From contig JAJGQC010000607.1 of NCBI GenBank assembly GCA_021014325.1, positions 1-64,000 on the forward strand: a stretch of DNA of 64,000 nucleotides. Reading direction: 5' to 3'. The first letter of the stretch is position 1, and every line of letters starts with the position of its first letter. The notes beneath the pieces were generated by a model. The model was not told where the DNA came from. It worked only from the letters and a program-made list of their open reading frames with translations, and ran no database searches. The stretch comes from Plazaster borealis (lineage: Eukaryota > Echinodermata > Asteroidea > Forcipulatida > Labidiasteridae). The position numbers and the translations under genes are program-made. This document shows, one piece after another, positions 47,140 to 58,838 of this stretch.

Positions 47140-48009
47140 GTAAATGAAAAAGAGAAACAAAAAACTAGGGATTATCAATATGTCTTGAACCGTTGTACAG
47201 TTTATTAATAACTGCTGGCGATTAATAACAAACCATGTAACATTTACATAAACGCTGTTTTTTTCCCCTCAATAAAAAATTACCAGGTAGAACCCTGGGG
47301 TATAGTGGCCTGATATCGATTGCAAGTTAACAAACACGGTTCCAAAATCTTATTCCAGACATGTTTGTAATGGCTGCATATTATTTTACTTTCTTAAGTT
47401 GTGTTTAAATCATCTTAGGGCAACTACAGTTTTTACCTGTGATAAAAAAAAGGTGGGGAAATCTGACTCAACGACATCACAAATCATGATGCAAGACGAT
47501 GCTATTATTTATTACACCACACCATGTACGTGTGCTATCAGACTATCGCAATTCTCTGATAAAAATTAGTATGCTTGATCAAGTATTTAAGTATGCAAAT
47601 GCCATCTATCAGTGGAATTGTCCATAGTGTTCAGTTCCAAGGACATCGTTTACAAGATCGTTTCGCACCAACCAAGACTACGACATTGCCAAAAATTTAG
47701 GATGGCCGGGTTACTGGCTTTAAGCTTTGCATGAATACTACCAGGGGATTTTACACAAGATGGTGACCGCTCTATGTTCTGACACCCCTGTTCCGAAAAC
47801 CCAGTTCCAGTTACCAATCGTGATCTACATGCTAGGGACTTACATGACTTACTTAGGGTTGGGATTTGGACAACAAAAAAACATTGGTGAAAAAAACGCA
47901 GTCAGTATTTCCGCTATGTTTGGAACTGCTTAAAACCTTTTTAGTGAAAGCTCACCTAAAACCTGCACAATTAACATGACATGGCTGATTGCATTTTTAC
48001 AACTTGCAC
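47140..48009. other. Anonymous DNA
   Basis: No exon or repeat family recognised. A 68-codon open frame near 47727 lacks splice or domain support. Confidence 0.4.
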
Positions 48010-48019
48010 ACATATTATT

Positions 48020-48708
48020 AGCCCCACTTGTGTGGCCAAGGCTAGCTGAATCCTTAGCCACACGTCCATGCCATCTTTTCTTCAGCTAAGAAATAAAGCT
48101 AATTAAGGCGCATTTCCTACGGGCCAGTCGGCGGTTTAAACCAGCTGAATGTGTTCACCTAGATCTTAGCTTGCCTTGGGTGTTTTGGATAATCAAACAA
48201 ATAAAATGTTAACAAGAAATTTTAAACGATTATAGTGCGACTTACTCCGAATTAATTTCCGCGATGTATACCAAGAGCCGCCATTTTAGAATGACCCCAA
48301 CAATCATGCGAATCGAATGCGACGTCATCGGCCGGCTGGGCTGTGGGCGGAGCAGTCACAAAGCAACCAATGAAATGTTCCCACCATACCTTGCTCCGCC
48401 CACAGCCCAGCAGGCCAATGACGCCGCATTCGATTCGCATTATTGTTGGGGTCATTTCAATAGCGGAAATTAATTCGGAGTAGTCGTACAATAATCGTTT
48501 AAAATTTCTTGTTAACATTTTATTTGTTTGATTATCCAAAACACCCAAGGCAAGCTAAGATCTAGGTGAACACATTCAGCTGGTTTAAACCGCCGACTGG
48601 CCCGTAGGAAATGCGCCTTAATTAGCTTTATTTCTTAGCTGAAGAAAAGATGGCATGGACGTGTGGCTAAGGATTCAGCTAGCCTTGGCCACACCACAAG
48701 TGGGGCTA
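48020..48708. mobile_element. Fold-back (near-perfect palindrome) element, 9/10-bp TSD
   Basis: Arms of about 330 bases pair almost perfectly from agccccacttgtg at the left to cacaagtggggct at the right, with a loop of about 40 bases near 48353-48394. The flanks carry acatattat(t) at 48010-48019 and 48709-48718. The element has no coding capacity. Long arms, TAGCC termini and 9/10-bp duplication suit a MULE-type fold-back MITE. Superfamily is inference. Confidence 0.85.
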
Positions 48709-48720
48709 ACATATTATTAC

Positions 48721-49700
48721 CTTTTATGGATGGAAATGCCATCACATACTGACAATGGGAGAGCTAGAGTCAAGCATTTCGAGAGGAAAACAGTTAAGCC
48801 TATGTCACATGTAATCAAACATTGAAAACAAGAAAACAATGCATTTTTCAGGATTTAGGGGCCTACATTCCCTACAAAAATACCTTTTCTTTTAGATAGG
48901 CTAGCTACAGTCATGACAGGTAGGCTCCATGTATGAAGGTAAAAAAAAACAACAAAAAAAAAACGATTTTTGACATTTGTTTTGATCATCTTGACATTGC
49001 TTAATATAAGCGAATTCTTTACAAACAAAACGCTTCAGCTTCCTCCATCAGTTGTGAATATGAACAAAATTTGTCATAATTTTCTTCGCAATAATGCCAA
49101 TTTAATGGCTTATCCTGGACTGACTCCGTCACGTTGTATGCCAACGCGTACCGTAGCGAACATGACGAACGAACGATGTCGATGCCATCGTCATCGATGA
49201 TCGTCGGAGGAAAACCTACCGTTACTGTGTTTTATGTGTATTTTTCTCTATAATAATACTCAATCAAATGCCAATATGGACATAACGAAAATCAAACTAA
49301 CAAAAATAGGCCTATCTAAAAGGAAAAACTTACAGTTTTATGACATGTCTCATGGGGCAACACTGTCATGCCTGTCAACGCTGATCTTTCACGTGTCTTT
49401 GAGGGCGCGCAGAAGGAATACCAAACTCATTCCCATGGTTGCCGCTCGCACGGCTACAGCGCCGCACTGCCATTTGGGAATTGCATAGGAAATTGGGAAC
49501 GAGGTTGCGAGATACGTCTGAGCTGTCAAAACTCGCTTGATCGAGGTCTCGCTGGTCGCCAGTAAAACACACAGCGTCACCCCGGTGCAGCAGTATGTAC
49601 ACCCAATGGCTGCACAATATGGCACTAACGAGGACGTGTTTATTTTGCAGCGAGATTCAGCGAGAAAAAATGAGACATGGTTGCAGATAGCATTTTTTAG
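48721..49700. other. Anonymous DNA with short open frames
   Basis: Nothing firmly supported. A minus-strand frame near 49389-49625 begins MPYCAAIGC, superficially like a THAP start, but the rest does not follow that family. Confidence 0.35.
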
Positions 49701-49712
49701 CGAGATTTTAAT

Positions 49713-49976
49713 CGAGGACGTCCTCGGTATGACACATGTCCCCGGCTGGAGGGTGTGTGGTCACATATGTGTCCTCAGTACACCCCTTCCACAGACGCAC
49801 ACACACACACATGTTTGTAAATCCCGCTTACCGAGGACTTCTCTTTGTTCTCCCATTGTATGGACATAGTTTTTTTTAGCGACGTCCCCATTGGGTTTGT
49901 ACACGAAAACGAAGCGAGGACGTCCTCGCTCTGTCAAACACCCGGACCCCTTTTGTTAAAGTCCTCGGTTTGAATG
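49713..49976 (+). repeat. Dispersed repeat with cgaggacgtcctcg palindrome (copy 2)
   Basis: Two palindromes (49713-49726 and 49915-49928) and the inverse of 2262-2415 between 49830 and 49976. It is immediately followed by the 49990-50150 repeat, a partner of 30300-30460, so the two may be parts of one composite element. Confidence 0.7.
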
Positions 49977-49989
49977 GATAGACACGCTC

Positions 49990-50150
49990 ACACACACGTG
50001 TGTAAACACCGGCAATCGTGGACCCTCCTTTGTTCAACTCTTTGTGATAGCAACCGTGGACCACAATGATTTCCTTTGTGATAGCAACCGTGGACCTATT
50101 ATCCCTTTTGTTATAGGTCCACGGTTTGAATGTGGATACCTACCCACACG
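49990..50150 (+). repeat. Dispersed repeat, partner of 30300-30460
   Basis: Same sequence and orientation as 30300-30460 with a handful of mismatches. The copy is followed by a short tandem of ttgtggggtc/caattgttcc (50219-50283). Confidence 0.75.
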
Positions 50151-50809
50151 CACACAACCTTACGGATTGGGTTTGTGGGGTCCTGCTATTGTTGCTCTAT
50201 TATTCCCTTTTCTAAAGAATTCCCTTGTGGGGCCCAATTGTTCCTTAGAAATTCTCTTGTGGGGTCAAATTGTTCCATTGTTCCAAAGACCCCACAAGGC
50301 CGCTCCCGTAAGCTCAGAAGGACAAGGTAAACACTATTTGCCACTTCGGCTGGCTTCGCCGGCGGGGCATACAAATTTACCCAGTCAGTTTCCCTTGTGG
50401 TTAATTGCTTAATGATTAATTGTTTACTCTGAGTATCAGTAAGGATAAGACAGGTCATGACGTTCACAGCTGCCGACCTTTCAATGTCCCTTCCAGGATT
50501 TAGATATTGGGCGCACACCAGACATTCAACATTTTTGTTTATGCATCCACGAGACGGGATACAAATCATGGTCCCAAAAAGGGGTGGGGGAGCCTCTTCC
50601 GACCCGACCCTTGGATCCGCCACTGCATTTTCATTCAGGAAAAGTAACAACTTGTTCAAGGGGGAAACAAAGATGTTTGATGGAGGGTGGCAGGTTATTG
50701 TCGAAAAGCAGCAAGGGAAGGACAAGTTTGGAAGATAGAACTTCTGGACTGTCAAGTTGTACAGATTTGCTGACAGCATACGATGTTCTGGTAAAACATT
50801 ATTATTCTT

Positions 50810-51100
50810 TTACTAGCGGGAAACCCGCGCTACGCGCGGGTCACGCTAGAGTTCCGCGCTGTTCCGATTTCACAAAGCACTAAGATTGATCTTACCTTTG
50901 TATCAATCTTAATTGCTAAGCAAAGTGTGATGTCACAATACAAATTACCCTGTCCCTGTCTGTACCCCGTTTCGTTTATTTTTTCCCGTTCAGTTTATTA
51001 TTTTCCTGTCCCGTATCATTTATTAGTCCCTTTTCTTTTTTCCTTTCCCGTATTATTTCCCAAGCCCCGTTAATTTTTTCCGTCTCGTTCGTTATTTTCT
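50810..51100. repeat. GC palindrome and degenerate cccgt/ttatt tract
   Basis: gcgggaaacccgcgctacgcgcgggt (about 50816-50841) is a self-complementary GC cluster. It is followed by a degenerate cccgtttcgtttatttttt tract (50965-51090) like the inverse of 5160-5330. Confidence 0.5.
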
Positions 51101-51334
51101 TAAAGAATAAGCCAAATCACCTTGTGTGGAAAACTCGACTGAAAAATAATTGGATTCAATAGGAAGTTAACAAAACAGAAAATGCCAAGAGAGCCAAACA
51201 ACATAATGAATACTTAAAACAATCACCTTGAGGAAAACACGAATACAAAAAATGGAATCGTTAATGTTTCGCCAGTGAAAGTAACTGCGGAAGTGTCAAA
51301 ATTACGTTAATGTTGAAACTTCAAGAATAAGCCA

Positions 51335-51840
51335 ATAAGCCAAAGACTTTAAGAAATTAAAAACCTATCTGGTTAAACGTGCTAGCGTAAAAACTTTTTA
51401 AAAAAATATTTGAAATATTGTGTTTGCGTTATGAAACCTAAAGAATAAGTCAATAAGCCAAAGACTTTTAGAAATTTAAAACCCATCTGGTTAAACGTGC
51501 TAGCGTAATAATAAAATTAAAAAATTAAGTTTAAAAAAAGCCAAAGACTTTAAGAAATTTAAAACCCATCTGGTTAAACGTGCTAGCGTAATAATAAAAA
51601 ACAGTTTGAAATTGAAATATTGTGTTTGTGTTTTATCACCTTAAACGTGTTAGCGTAATTGTTTAAGGTGTGTTTTATTCAGTTTGTCATAATTTGCTTC
51701 ATGGCATTTCCGAACTGCAATAAAAAAAATTGTGTAGGGGGAGGGGGGGATAACAAAAGAGGTATAGGTGTCGCGAGGTTTAAAATAATAATTAATGTCC
51801 CCATGCATAAACTTTTAAGGCGTGTTTTATTCAGTTTGTC
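51335..51840 (+). repeat. Local direct repeats
   Basis: caaagactttaagaaatt plus ctggttaaacgtgctagcgt occurs three times (51341, 51459, 51542). gtgttttattcagtttgtca plus taatttgctt occurs at about 51670 and 51822. Confidence 0.7.
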
Positions 51841-52343
51841 ATAATTTGCTTGAGGATGGATGCATGTCCTGAAAAAATGGAGCGGCGTGTTGGGGGAGGG
51901 GATCCCCTATTCCCTCCGTAAAAACTAAAAGGTGCCGTTCCCCCGCCCTCCCCCCTGCCCCTTCCTCTCCCCGTCCCACGTGCTCTTACCCGCGCCTCCG
52001 TTCCCCGTATGATCCCGTGCGTTGGTATTGTTCTTTGCTTGCACTGTACGCGCGCGCGGCCCATGCCCATTCCTGTCCTGTCCCGGCTAGACTTGATTCA
52101 AGTCCCGTTCTCGTGCGAGAGGTCTCCAAGCATATCGCGCCAACTAGCAAACAAGCCGTACAGTGCGCGTGCGGAACAGGTTGGGGAATGCAGACCATCA
52201 CAAAACAATAGTTTTATGGCGATGGCACGGGATTGGGACTTGAGTCAAGTCTATGTCCCGGCCAGTACCACGCCTCCGTGCCTGCCTCCGTTCCCCGTGA
52301 TCCCTAGCCTTTAGTCAAGGCGCACCGCGGCACCCCAGCCCAG

Positions 52344-52845
52344 ATATCATGCACGAAAAAAGACTAGCGTGAGCGGCGAAGCCGCGAAGCGCCTTTACCA
52401 ACTCGTCCAGCTAATCAGTTATTCATGATCATGAAATATTTATATATGCAATTTCTTGTAACCAATCACCGTCAACTATAGATATTAGACTCCTCTAATT
52501 TAGATGGGTAGGCCTAATGCTGTCAGTTCACCTGAAATTTTCATTTTTTGAGCAGCAAATCTTATGCTTTGCTGAAACAATTTGTCATCAACACTTCCGC
52601 TAGTACATGTTGCCATCTTGCTAATAATTTGAATCAAATTTGCATCAAACGTTCATGTGACGTCTTGCAAGTAATTGTGTCTTCTTATTGGCCAACAACT
52701 TATCACGCTAATGCATTATGCATTACATTTCTCCTACCAAAATCGGTAGCAAAAAGTAAAGAAAAACAAAGCCCCAAAACGAGTTGGTAAAGGCGCTTCG
52801 CGGCTTCGCCGCTCGCGCCCGATATCTTTTCGTGCCTGATATTTT
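52344..52845. mobile_element. TIR element, about 500 bp
   Basis: Ends pair over about 65 bases: atatcatgcacgaaaa ... gagcggcgaagccgcgaagc then gcctttaccaactcgt at the left, and the inverse at 52779-52845. AT-rich interior, no frame of interest, target duplication unclear. Confidence 0.65.
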
Positions 52846-52869
52846 GGCTTGACAAAAGGCTACGTGATC

Positions 52870-53085
52870 CCCCGTGCGTTGGCATTGTTCCTTGCTTGCA
52901 CTGTACGCGCGCGCGGCCCATAGCAACAGTGAAAACGGCGCATAGCAACAGGTGTTTTTTGCCCATAATTCGGTCAATTTTGAACGGATTTTGTTCAAAA
53001 ATAGATGAGTGTCAAGATGAAGTCAGCTCCTTTCTTCCGTGTAAATTTCGCTAGTATTGATGCGGTATCCAGGGAGGAGATCCAA
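52870..53085 (-). repeat. Dispersed GCGC-rich repeat (copy 2)
   Basis: Reverse complement of 4841-5095. A shorter third copy of its gcgttgg...ttgcactgtacgcgcgcgcggccc end is at 52018-52067. Confidence 0.7.
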
Positions 53086-53089
53086 TAAC

Positions 53090-53860
53090 ATACACACAGA
53101 CAGACACAGGATTCGGCTATTTATAAGGAGATTGTTGAATTTTAATTTAACATTTATTTATTTTTCTGGTGGTAAAAATATGAGACAAAACAAATTAAAG
53201 TAACTAATGACTGTAATTGATCCAAATAACAGAGTAATCCCTTTACAGTTGCATTCACAGTCACCATTCTCCACGTACAGGTTTAAAGTTCGCACTGAAT
53301 TTCTGCGCTAGCTGTGTTACCCAGAAATCCTTAGTTACGAGAAGTACGTATGTTTGCACACAAGCAAACATTCCCCGGAATTTTTCAGCTACGGTAACCG
53401 TAAGTAGCGCATTGAAATTGGGCCCTGGTATGTCTTCCAATTTCAACCACTGTATACCACTGGGTTTGGTGCACATAAGGCAAATGGAGACTATTCAGTC
53501 TATGAGCCAGTACCCTAGGTGGCAAAACATGAAGGGTGCCACTGCCAAATGCTTTGAAGAATCGGCCCAAGTACAAAAAACATGTGATGGCCTCTCCAAA
53601 TTATTAGTCTCTGTGTTAGTTGTGTGTTTTGCCATAGAGTTATAATAGCATTCTGTATACACACTGTACTTCCCTTAGTATATGGGTTGGGCTAATATTA
53701 ATTGACACAGGGAGATACTGAAATGGCAGTTTTTAAAATCTTTTTTATTGAAACAGTTACAACAGTTATGGAAAGCTTCCATTGAAACCTCGATGTGAAC
53801 AGCAATGGACATCTTACGCCCCAATTTGTTTAATACTGAACATCTAGATTTAATACTGAA
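53090..53860. other. Anonymous DNA
   Basis: Open frames up to 77 codons on both strands between 53260 and 53650 have no recognised domain or convincing splice sites. A tandem of taatactgaacatctagattt (53833-53872) lies at the end. Confidence 0.35.
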
Positions 53861-53864
53861 CATC

Positions 53865-54720
53865 TAGATTTGTCCAATGATTAAAAATATAAGAAAAGTC
53901 GATTTATCCCTTACAGGGAAAAACTCCCACAAAATCCACAAATGAAAATGCATATCCTTCACTGTAACTGAGTGCTCTCCAATCCTGATGAATGATATTC
54001 ACAATCACTTTGGTTGGACCCAAACAACAGGCGCAGATTGTGGGGGGGGGGGGGGAGGCACCCGGCACACACCCCTTATTTTGGTCTAGCAGTAAAGAAA
54101 AACTTGTTCCAGCCCCACTTGAGGTTTATGGTTTTTTGCTTCCCATGACTTGTACAGCACTGATTCTACAGCACTTAATCATGTACTTGTACATGTATAT
54201 CAGAGTATGAGAATACTTAACAGATAATACTTAACATAATCTGTCCGCAGTCAAAAGATCTTTTGTATACTTGTTTAGACAAATGTGGAGAAGTATCTTG
54301 TTAATATAATTGTAAACTATGTTACCCCTGCCCGAGGCCTGTGCCCTCCACCCACCCCTGCTCAGAAATTAGAGAAGGAAAACAGTTAGGAAATTAAATG
54401 CCCTCCCTTGCAAATATACCCCACTTGCGCCACTGCCTGTGTCCACCATAGATGTCGGAATACACTATTATTTTGCCACTCAAAATACAACTCGAGCTGC
54501 TGCACAACATCTTAGTTGATCATCATTACATGCCCTGCTGTCAGATTATGATTCCAGCATAGTTTGTTCCCCCTTTGACACCCTCTATATCAAGAGCAAA
54601 CAACCAGAACTGGCTATATCCTCTCGGACTGTTACTGTATAAAAGCAAAGAATCATCTAAAGAGCCTCGAATTGTACCTCTGACCAAACAGGTGTTCATT
54701 TTGGGAGAAACAAATCATAA
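53865..54720 (+). repeat. Left arm of a large inverted duplication
   Basis: The reverse complement recurs at 61165-62205 (gattgctcc is not involved; shared markers are tgagtgctctccaatcctga, ttggttggacccaaacaaca and catgccctgctgtcagatta). The part 54180-54345 is missing from that arm but present, inverted, at 63670-63800. Confidence 0.8.
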
Positions 54721-54829
54721 CCTGACACTAAAATATGTGTACATTCAAGTCAAGCTGTGGCAACAGAATTTCCAATGGACATGCATTGAACATGTCTGAT
54801 AAAACATGATAAGAACATGTGCATCTTGT

Positions 54830-57800
54830 GAAATTTCAGTATTTACAAACATTCAGAATGATTGCTCCTAAATCACTCTTCTGTAATTTAACAATGTCAA
54901 AGATAGTAATAATCAAATCTTAAGATACAATATCAATGGAATATCCAAAGGACTTGCATAGAACAAGTCAGTTAGAACATTTGCATCTAGTGAAATTTCA
55001 GTATTTATAAACATTCATAATGATTGCTCCTAAATCACTCTTCTGTAATTTAGCTATGTCAAAGTTAGTAATAATCAAATCTTAAGATACAATATCAATG
55101 GAATATCCAAAGGACTTGCATAGAACGAGTCAGTTAGAACATTTGCATCTAGTGAAATTTCAGTATTTATAAACATTCAGAATGATTGCTCCTAAATCAC
55201 TCTTCTGTAATTTAGCTATGTCAAAATTAGTAATAATCAAATCTTTAGATACAATATCAATGGAATATCCAAATGACGTGCATAGAACAAGTCAGTTAGA
55301 ACATTTGCATCTAGTGAAATTTCAGTATTTATAAACATTCATAATGATTGCTCCTAAATCACTCTTCCATAATTTAGCTATGTCAAAGTTAGTAATAATC
55401 AAATCTTAAGATACAATATCAATGGAATATCCAAATGACTTACATAGAACAAGTCAGTTAGAATATTTGAATCTTGTGAAATTTCAGTATTAATTTACAA
55501 ACATTCATGATTGCTCCTAAATCACTCTTCTATAATTTTACCATGTCAAAGTTAGTAATAATCAAATCTTTAGATACAATATCAATGGAATATCCAAATG
55601 ACGTGCATAGAACAAGTCAGTTAGAACATGTGCATCTTGTGAAATTTCAGTATTTACAAACATTCATGATTGCTCCTAAATCACTCTTCTGTAATTTAGC
55701 TATGTCAAAGTTACTAATAATCAAATCTTAAGATACAATATCAATGGAATATCCAAAGGACTTGCATAGAAAAAGTCAGTTAGAACATGTGCATCTTGTG
55801 AAATTTCAGTATTTGGGTCTTTCCATAAATGAGGGGGCCAAAGCGTGACATGGTGTTATATCTCAAAAAATAATGTACTTTCTATATTCTTTGCATGTTT
55901 AAGTGGTGGGGATAGCTCATACGTTTAATGTATAACTTCAATTTCTCAAATCAGATGTTTTGTTTTCATATACAATCCAAAACTATCCATCACACTGTAA
56001 CGGAGACACCGGTGTCTCAGTTACAGTGTGAAGTGTGAATTTTGTGACTTGTTTTGCCATAAATTAGTAGGTTTTCATTGAAAATTTAAATTTCAAAGGG
56101 TAATATGTAAACATCATTGGTATACTGTAATTCAGCTATTTTCAATGAAAACCTTCAAACGTTGGCCAAGCAGTAAAAGGCGAAAGTTTTACGCGTAACC
56201 GTGACACTGGTGTCTTTGTTACATCGTGACTCAAAAAGTTCTCTCTCCCTTATTATGCATCATAAATGTCTGAATCTAGCAAAGTGCATAGTAATACATG
56301 CTACATACATGTATGTAGCAGGTATTACATATGTATTTTGCTCGATTCAGACATTTATGATGCATAATAAGAGAGACAGGACTCTTTGAGTCACGGTGTA
56401 ACAAAGACACCAGTGTCACGGTTACGCGTAAAACTTTCGCCTTTTACTGCTTGGCCAACGTTTGAAGGTTTTCATTGAAAATAGCTGAATTACAGTATAC
56501 CAATGATGTTTACATATTACCCTTTGAAATTTAAATTTTCAATGAAAACCTACTAATTTATGGCAAAACAAGTCACAAGTTTCACACTTCACACTGTAAC
56601 TGAGACACCGGTGTCTCCGTTACAGTGTGATGGATAGTTTTAAATCGTATATGAAAACAAAAAATCAGATTCGAGAAATTGAAGTTATACATTAAACGTA
56701 TGAGCTATCCCCACCATATGAACATGCAAAGAATACAGAAAGTAAATTACATTTTGAGAAATAACACCATGTCCTGCTTTGGCCCCCTACTTTATGGAAA
56801 AACCCATTTAGAAACATTCATGATTGCTCCTAAATCACTCTTCTGTAATTTAACCATGTCAAAGTTACTAATAATCAAATCTTTAGATACAATATCAATG
56901 GAATATCCAAAGGACTTGCATAGAACAAGTCAGTTAGAACATGTGGATCTTGTGAAATTTCAGTATTTACAAACATTCAGAATGATTGCTCCTAAATCAC
57001 TCTTCTGTAATTTAACAATGTCAAAGATAGTAATAATCAAATCTTTAGATACAATATCAATGGAATATCCAAAGGACTTGCATAGAACAAGTTAGTTAGA
57101 ACATGTGGATCTTGTGAATTTTCAGTATTTACAAACATTCATGATTGCTCCTAAATCACTCTTCTGTAATTTAACCATGTAAAAGTTACTAATAATCAAA
57201 TCTTTAGATACAATATCAATGGAATATCCAAAGGACTTGCATAGAAAAAGTCAGTTAGAACATATGCATCTTGTGAAATTTCAGTATTTACAAACATTCA
57301 GAATGATTGCTACTAAATCACTCTTCTGTAATTTAGCTGTCAAAATTAGTAATAATCAAATCTTTAGATACAATATATAAATGGAATATCCAAATGACGT
57401 GCATAGAACAAGTCAGTTAGAACATGTGCATCTTGTGAAATTTCAGTATTTATAAACATTCATAATGATTGCTCCTAAATCACTCTTCTGTAATTTAACC
57501 ATGTCAAAGTTACTAATAATCAAATCTTTAGATACAATATCAATGGAATATCCAAATGACTTGCATAGAACAAGTCAGTTAGAACATATGCATCTTGTGA
57601 AATTTCAGTATTTGCAAACATTCATAATGATTGCTCCTAAATCACTCTTCTGTAATTTAACCATGTCAAAGTTAGTAATAATCAAATGTTAAGATACAAT
57701 ATCAATGGAATATCCAAATGACTTGCATAGAACAAGTCAGTTAGAACATGTGCATCTTGTGAAATTTCAGTATTTATAAACATTCATAATGATTGCTCCT

Positions 57801-58760
57801 AAATCACTCTTCTGTAATTTAGCTATGTCAAAGTTAGTAATAATCAAATCTTAAGATACAATATCAATGGAATATCCAAAGGACTTGCATAGAATAAGTC
57901 AGTTAGAACATGTGCATCTTGTGAAATTTCAGTATTTATAAACATTCATAATGATTGCTCCTAAATCACTCTTCTGTAATTTAGCTATGTCAAAGTTAGT
58001 AATAATCAAATCTTAAGATACAATATCAATGGAATATCCGAAGGACTTGCATAGAACAAGTCAGTTAGAACATGTGCATCTTGTGAAATTTCAGTATTTA
58101 TAAACATTCATAATGATTGCTCCTAAATCACTCTTCTGTAATTTAGCTATGTCAAAGTTAGTAATAATCAAATCTTAAGATACAATATCAATGGAATATC
58201 CAAATGACGTGCATAGAACAAGTCAGTTAGAACATTTGCATCTAGTGAAATTTCAGTATTTACAAACATTCATAATGATTGCTCCTAAATCACTCTTCTG
58301 TAATTTAACCATGTCAAAGTTAGTAATAATCAAATCTTTAGATACAATATCAATGGAATATCCAAAGGACTTGCATAGAACAAGTCAGTTAGAACATTTG
58401 CATCTTGTGAATTTTCAGTATATTTATTTAAACATTCATGATTGCTCCTAAATCACTCTTCTGTAATTTAGCTATGTCAAAGTTAGTAATAATCAAATCT
58501 TTAGATACAATATCAATGGAATATCCAAAAGACTTGCATAGAATAAGTCAGTTAGAACATGTGCATCTTGTGAAATTTCAGTATTTATAAACATTCATAA
58601 TGATTGCTCCTAAATCACTCTTCTGTAATTTAGCTATGTCAAAGTTACTAATAATCAAATCTTTAGATACAATATCAATGGAATATCCAAAGGACTTGCA
58701 TAGAACAAGTCAGTTAGAACATTTGCATCTTTTGAAATTTCAATATTTACAAATTATTGA
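54830..58760 (+). repeat. 162-bp tandem repeat, about 18 copies
   Basis: The marker attgctcctaaatcactctt starts units at 54861, 55023, 55185, 55347, 55510 and 55669, and again repeatedly from 56822 to 58606. The unit is 162 bases (54 codons), so a frame such as MIAPKSLFCNLTMSKL...SMEYP stays in register until taa variants (aatcttaag) stop it. Six copies lie left and about twelve right of the palindromic insertion. The array abuts the 3' end of the gene at 58839. Confidence 0.9.
55815..56805. mobile_element. 991-bp palindromic MITE, GGGTC ends, ATTT TSD
   Basis: Inserted in the 162-bp array with attt at 55811-55814 and 56806-56809; removing element and one attt restores the array. The termini are gggtctttccataaa...gagggggccaaagc and its inverse. 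Arms of about 480 bases pair through to a centre at about 56310 (ctacatacatgtatgtag). Within each arm is a smaller palindrome, gagacaccggtgtct, flanked by gttacagtgtg. No coding capacity. Confidence 0.85.
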
Positions 58761-58838
58761 GTGCTCCAAAAACAATGTTTCCTGACCTCATCCCCCCTGT
58801 AATAGAGCCCTTAAAATGAAAAGATGGAATATGCAACA

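Noticed and set aside
47727..47933. 68-codon plus-strand frame with a hydrophobic middle
   Set aside because: No splice, promoter or family support and it is short enough to be chance.
49389..49625. Possible THAP zinc finger (MPYCAAIGC start)
   Set aside because: Only the first nine residues fit; the AVPxF/second Cys-His part is absent in any frame, and the frames are disrupted.
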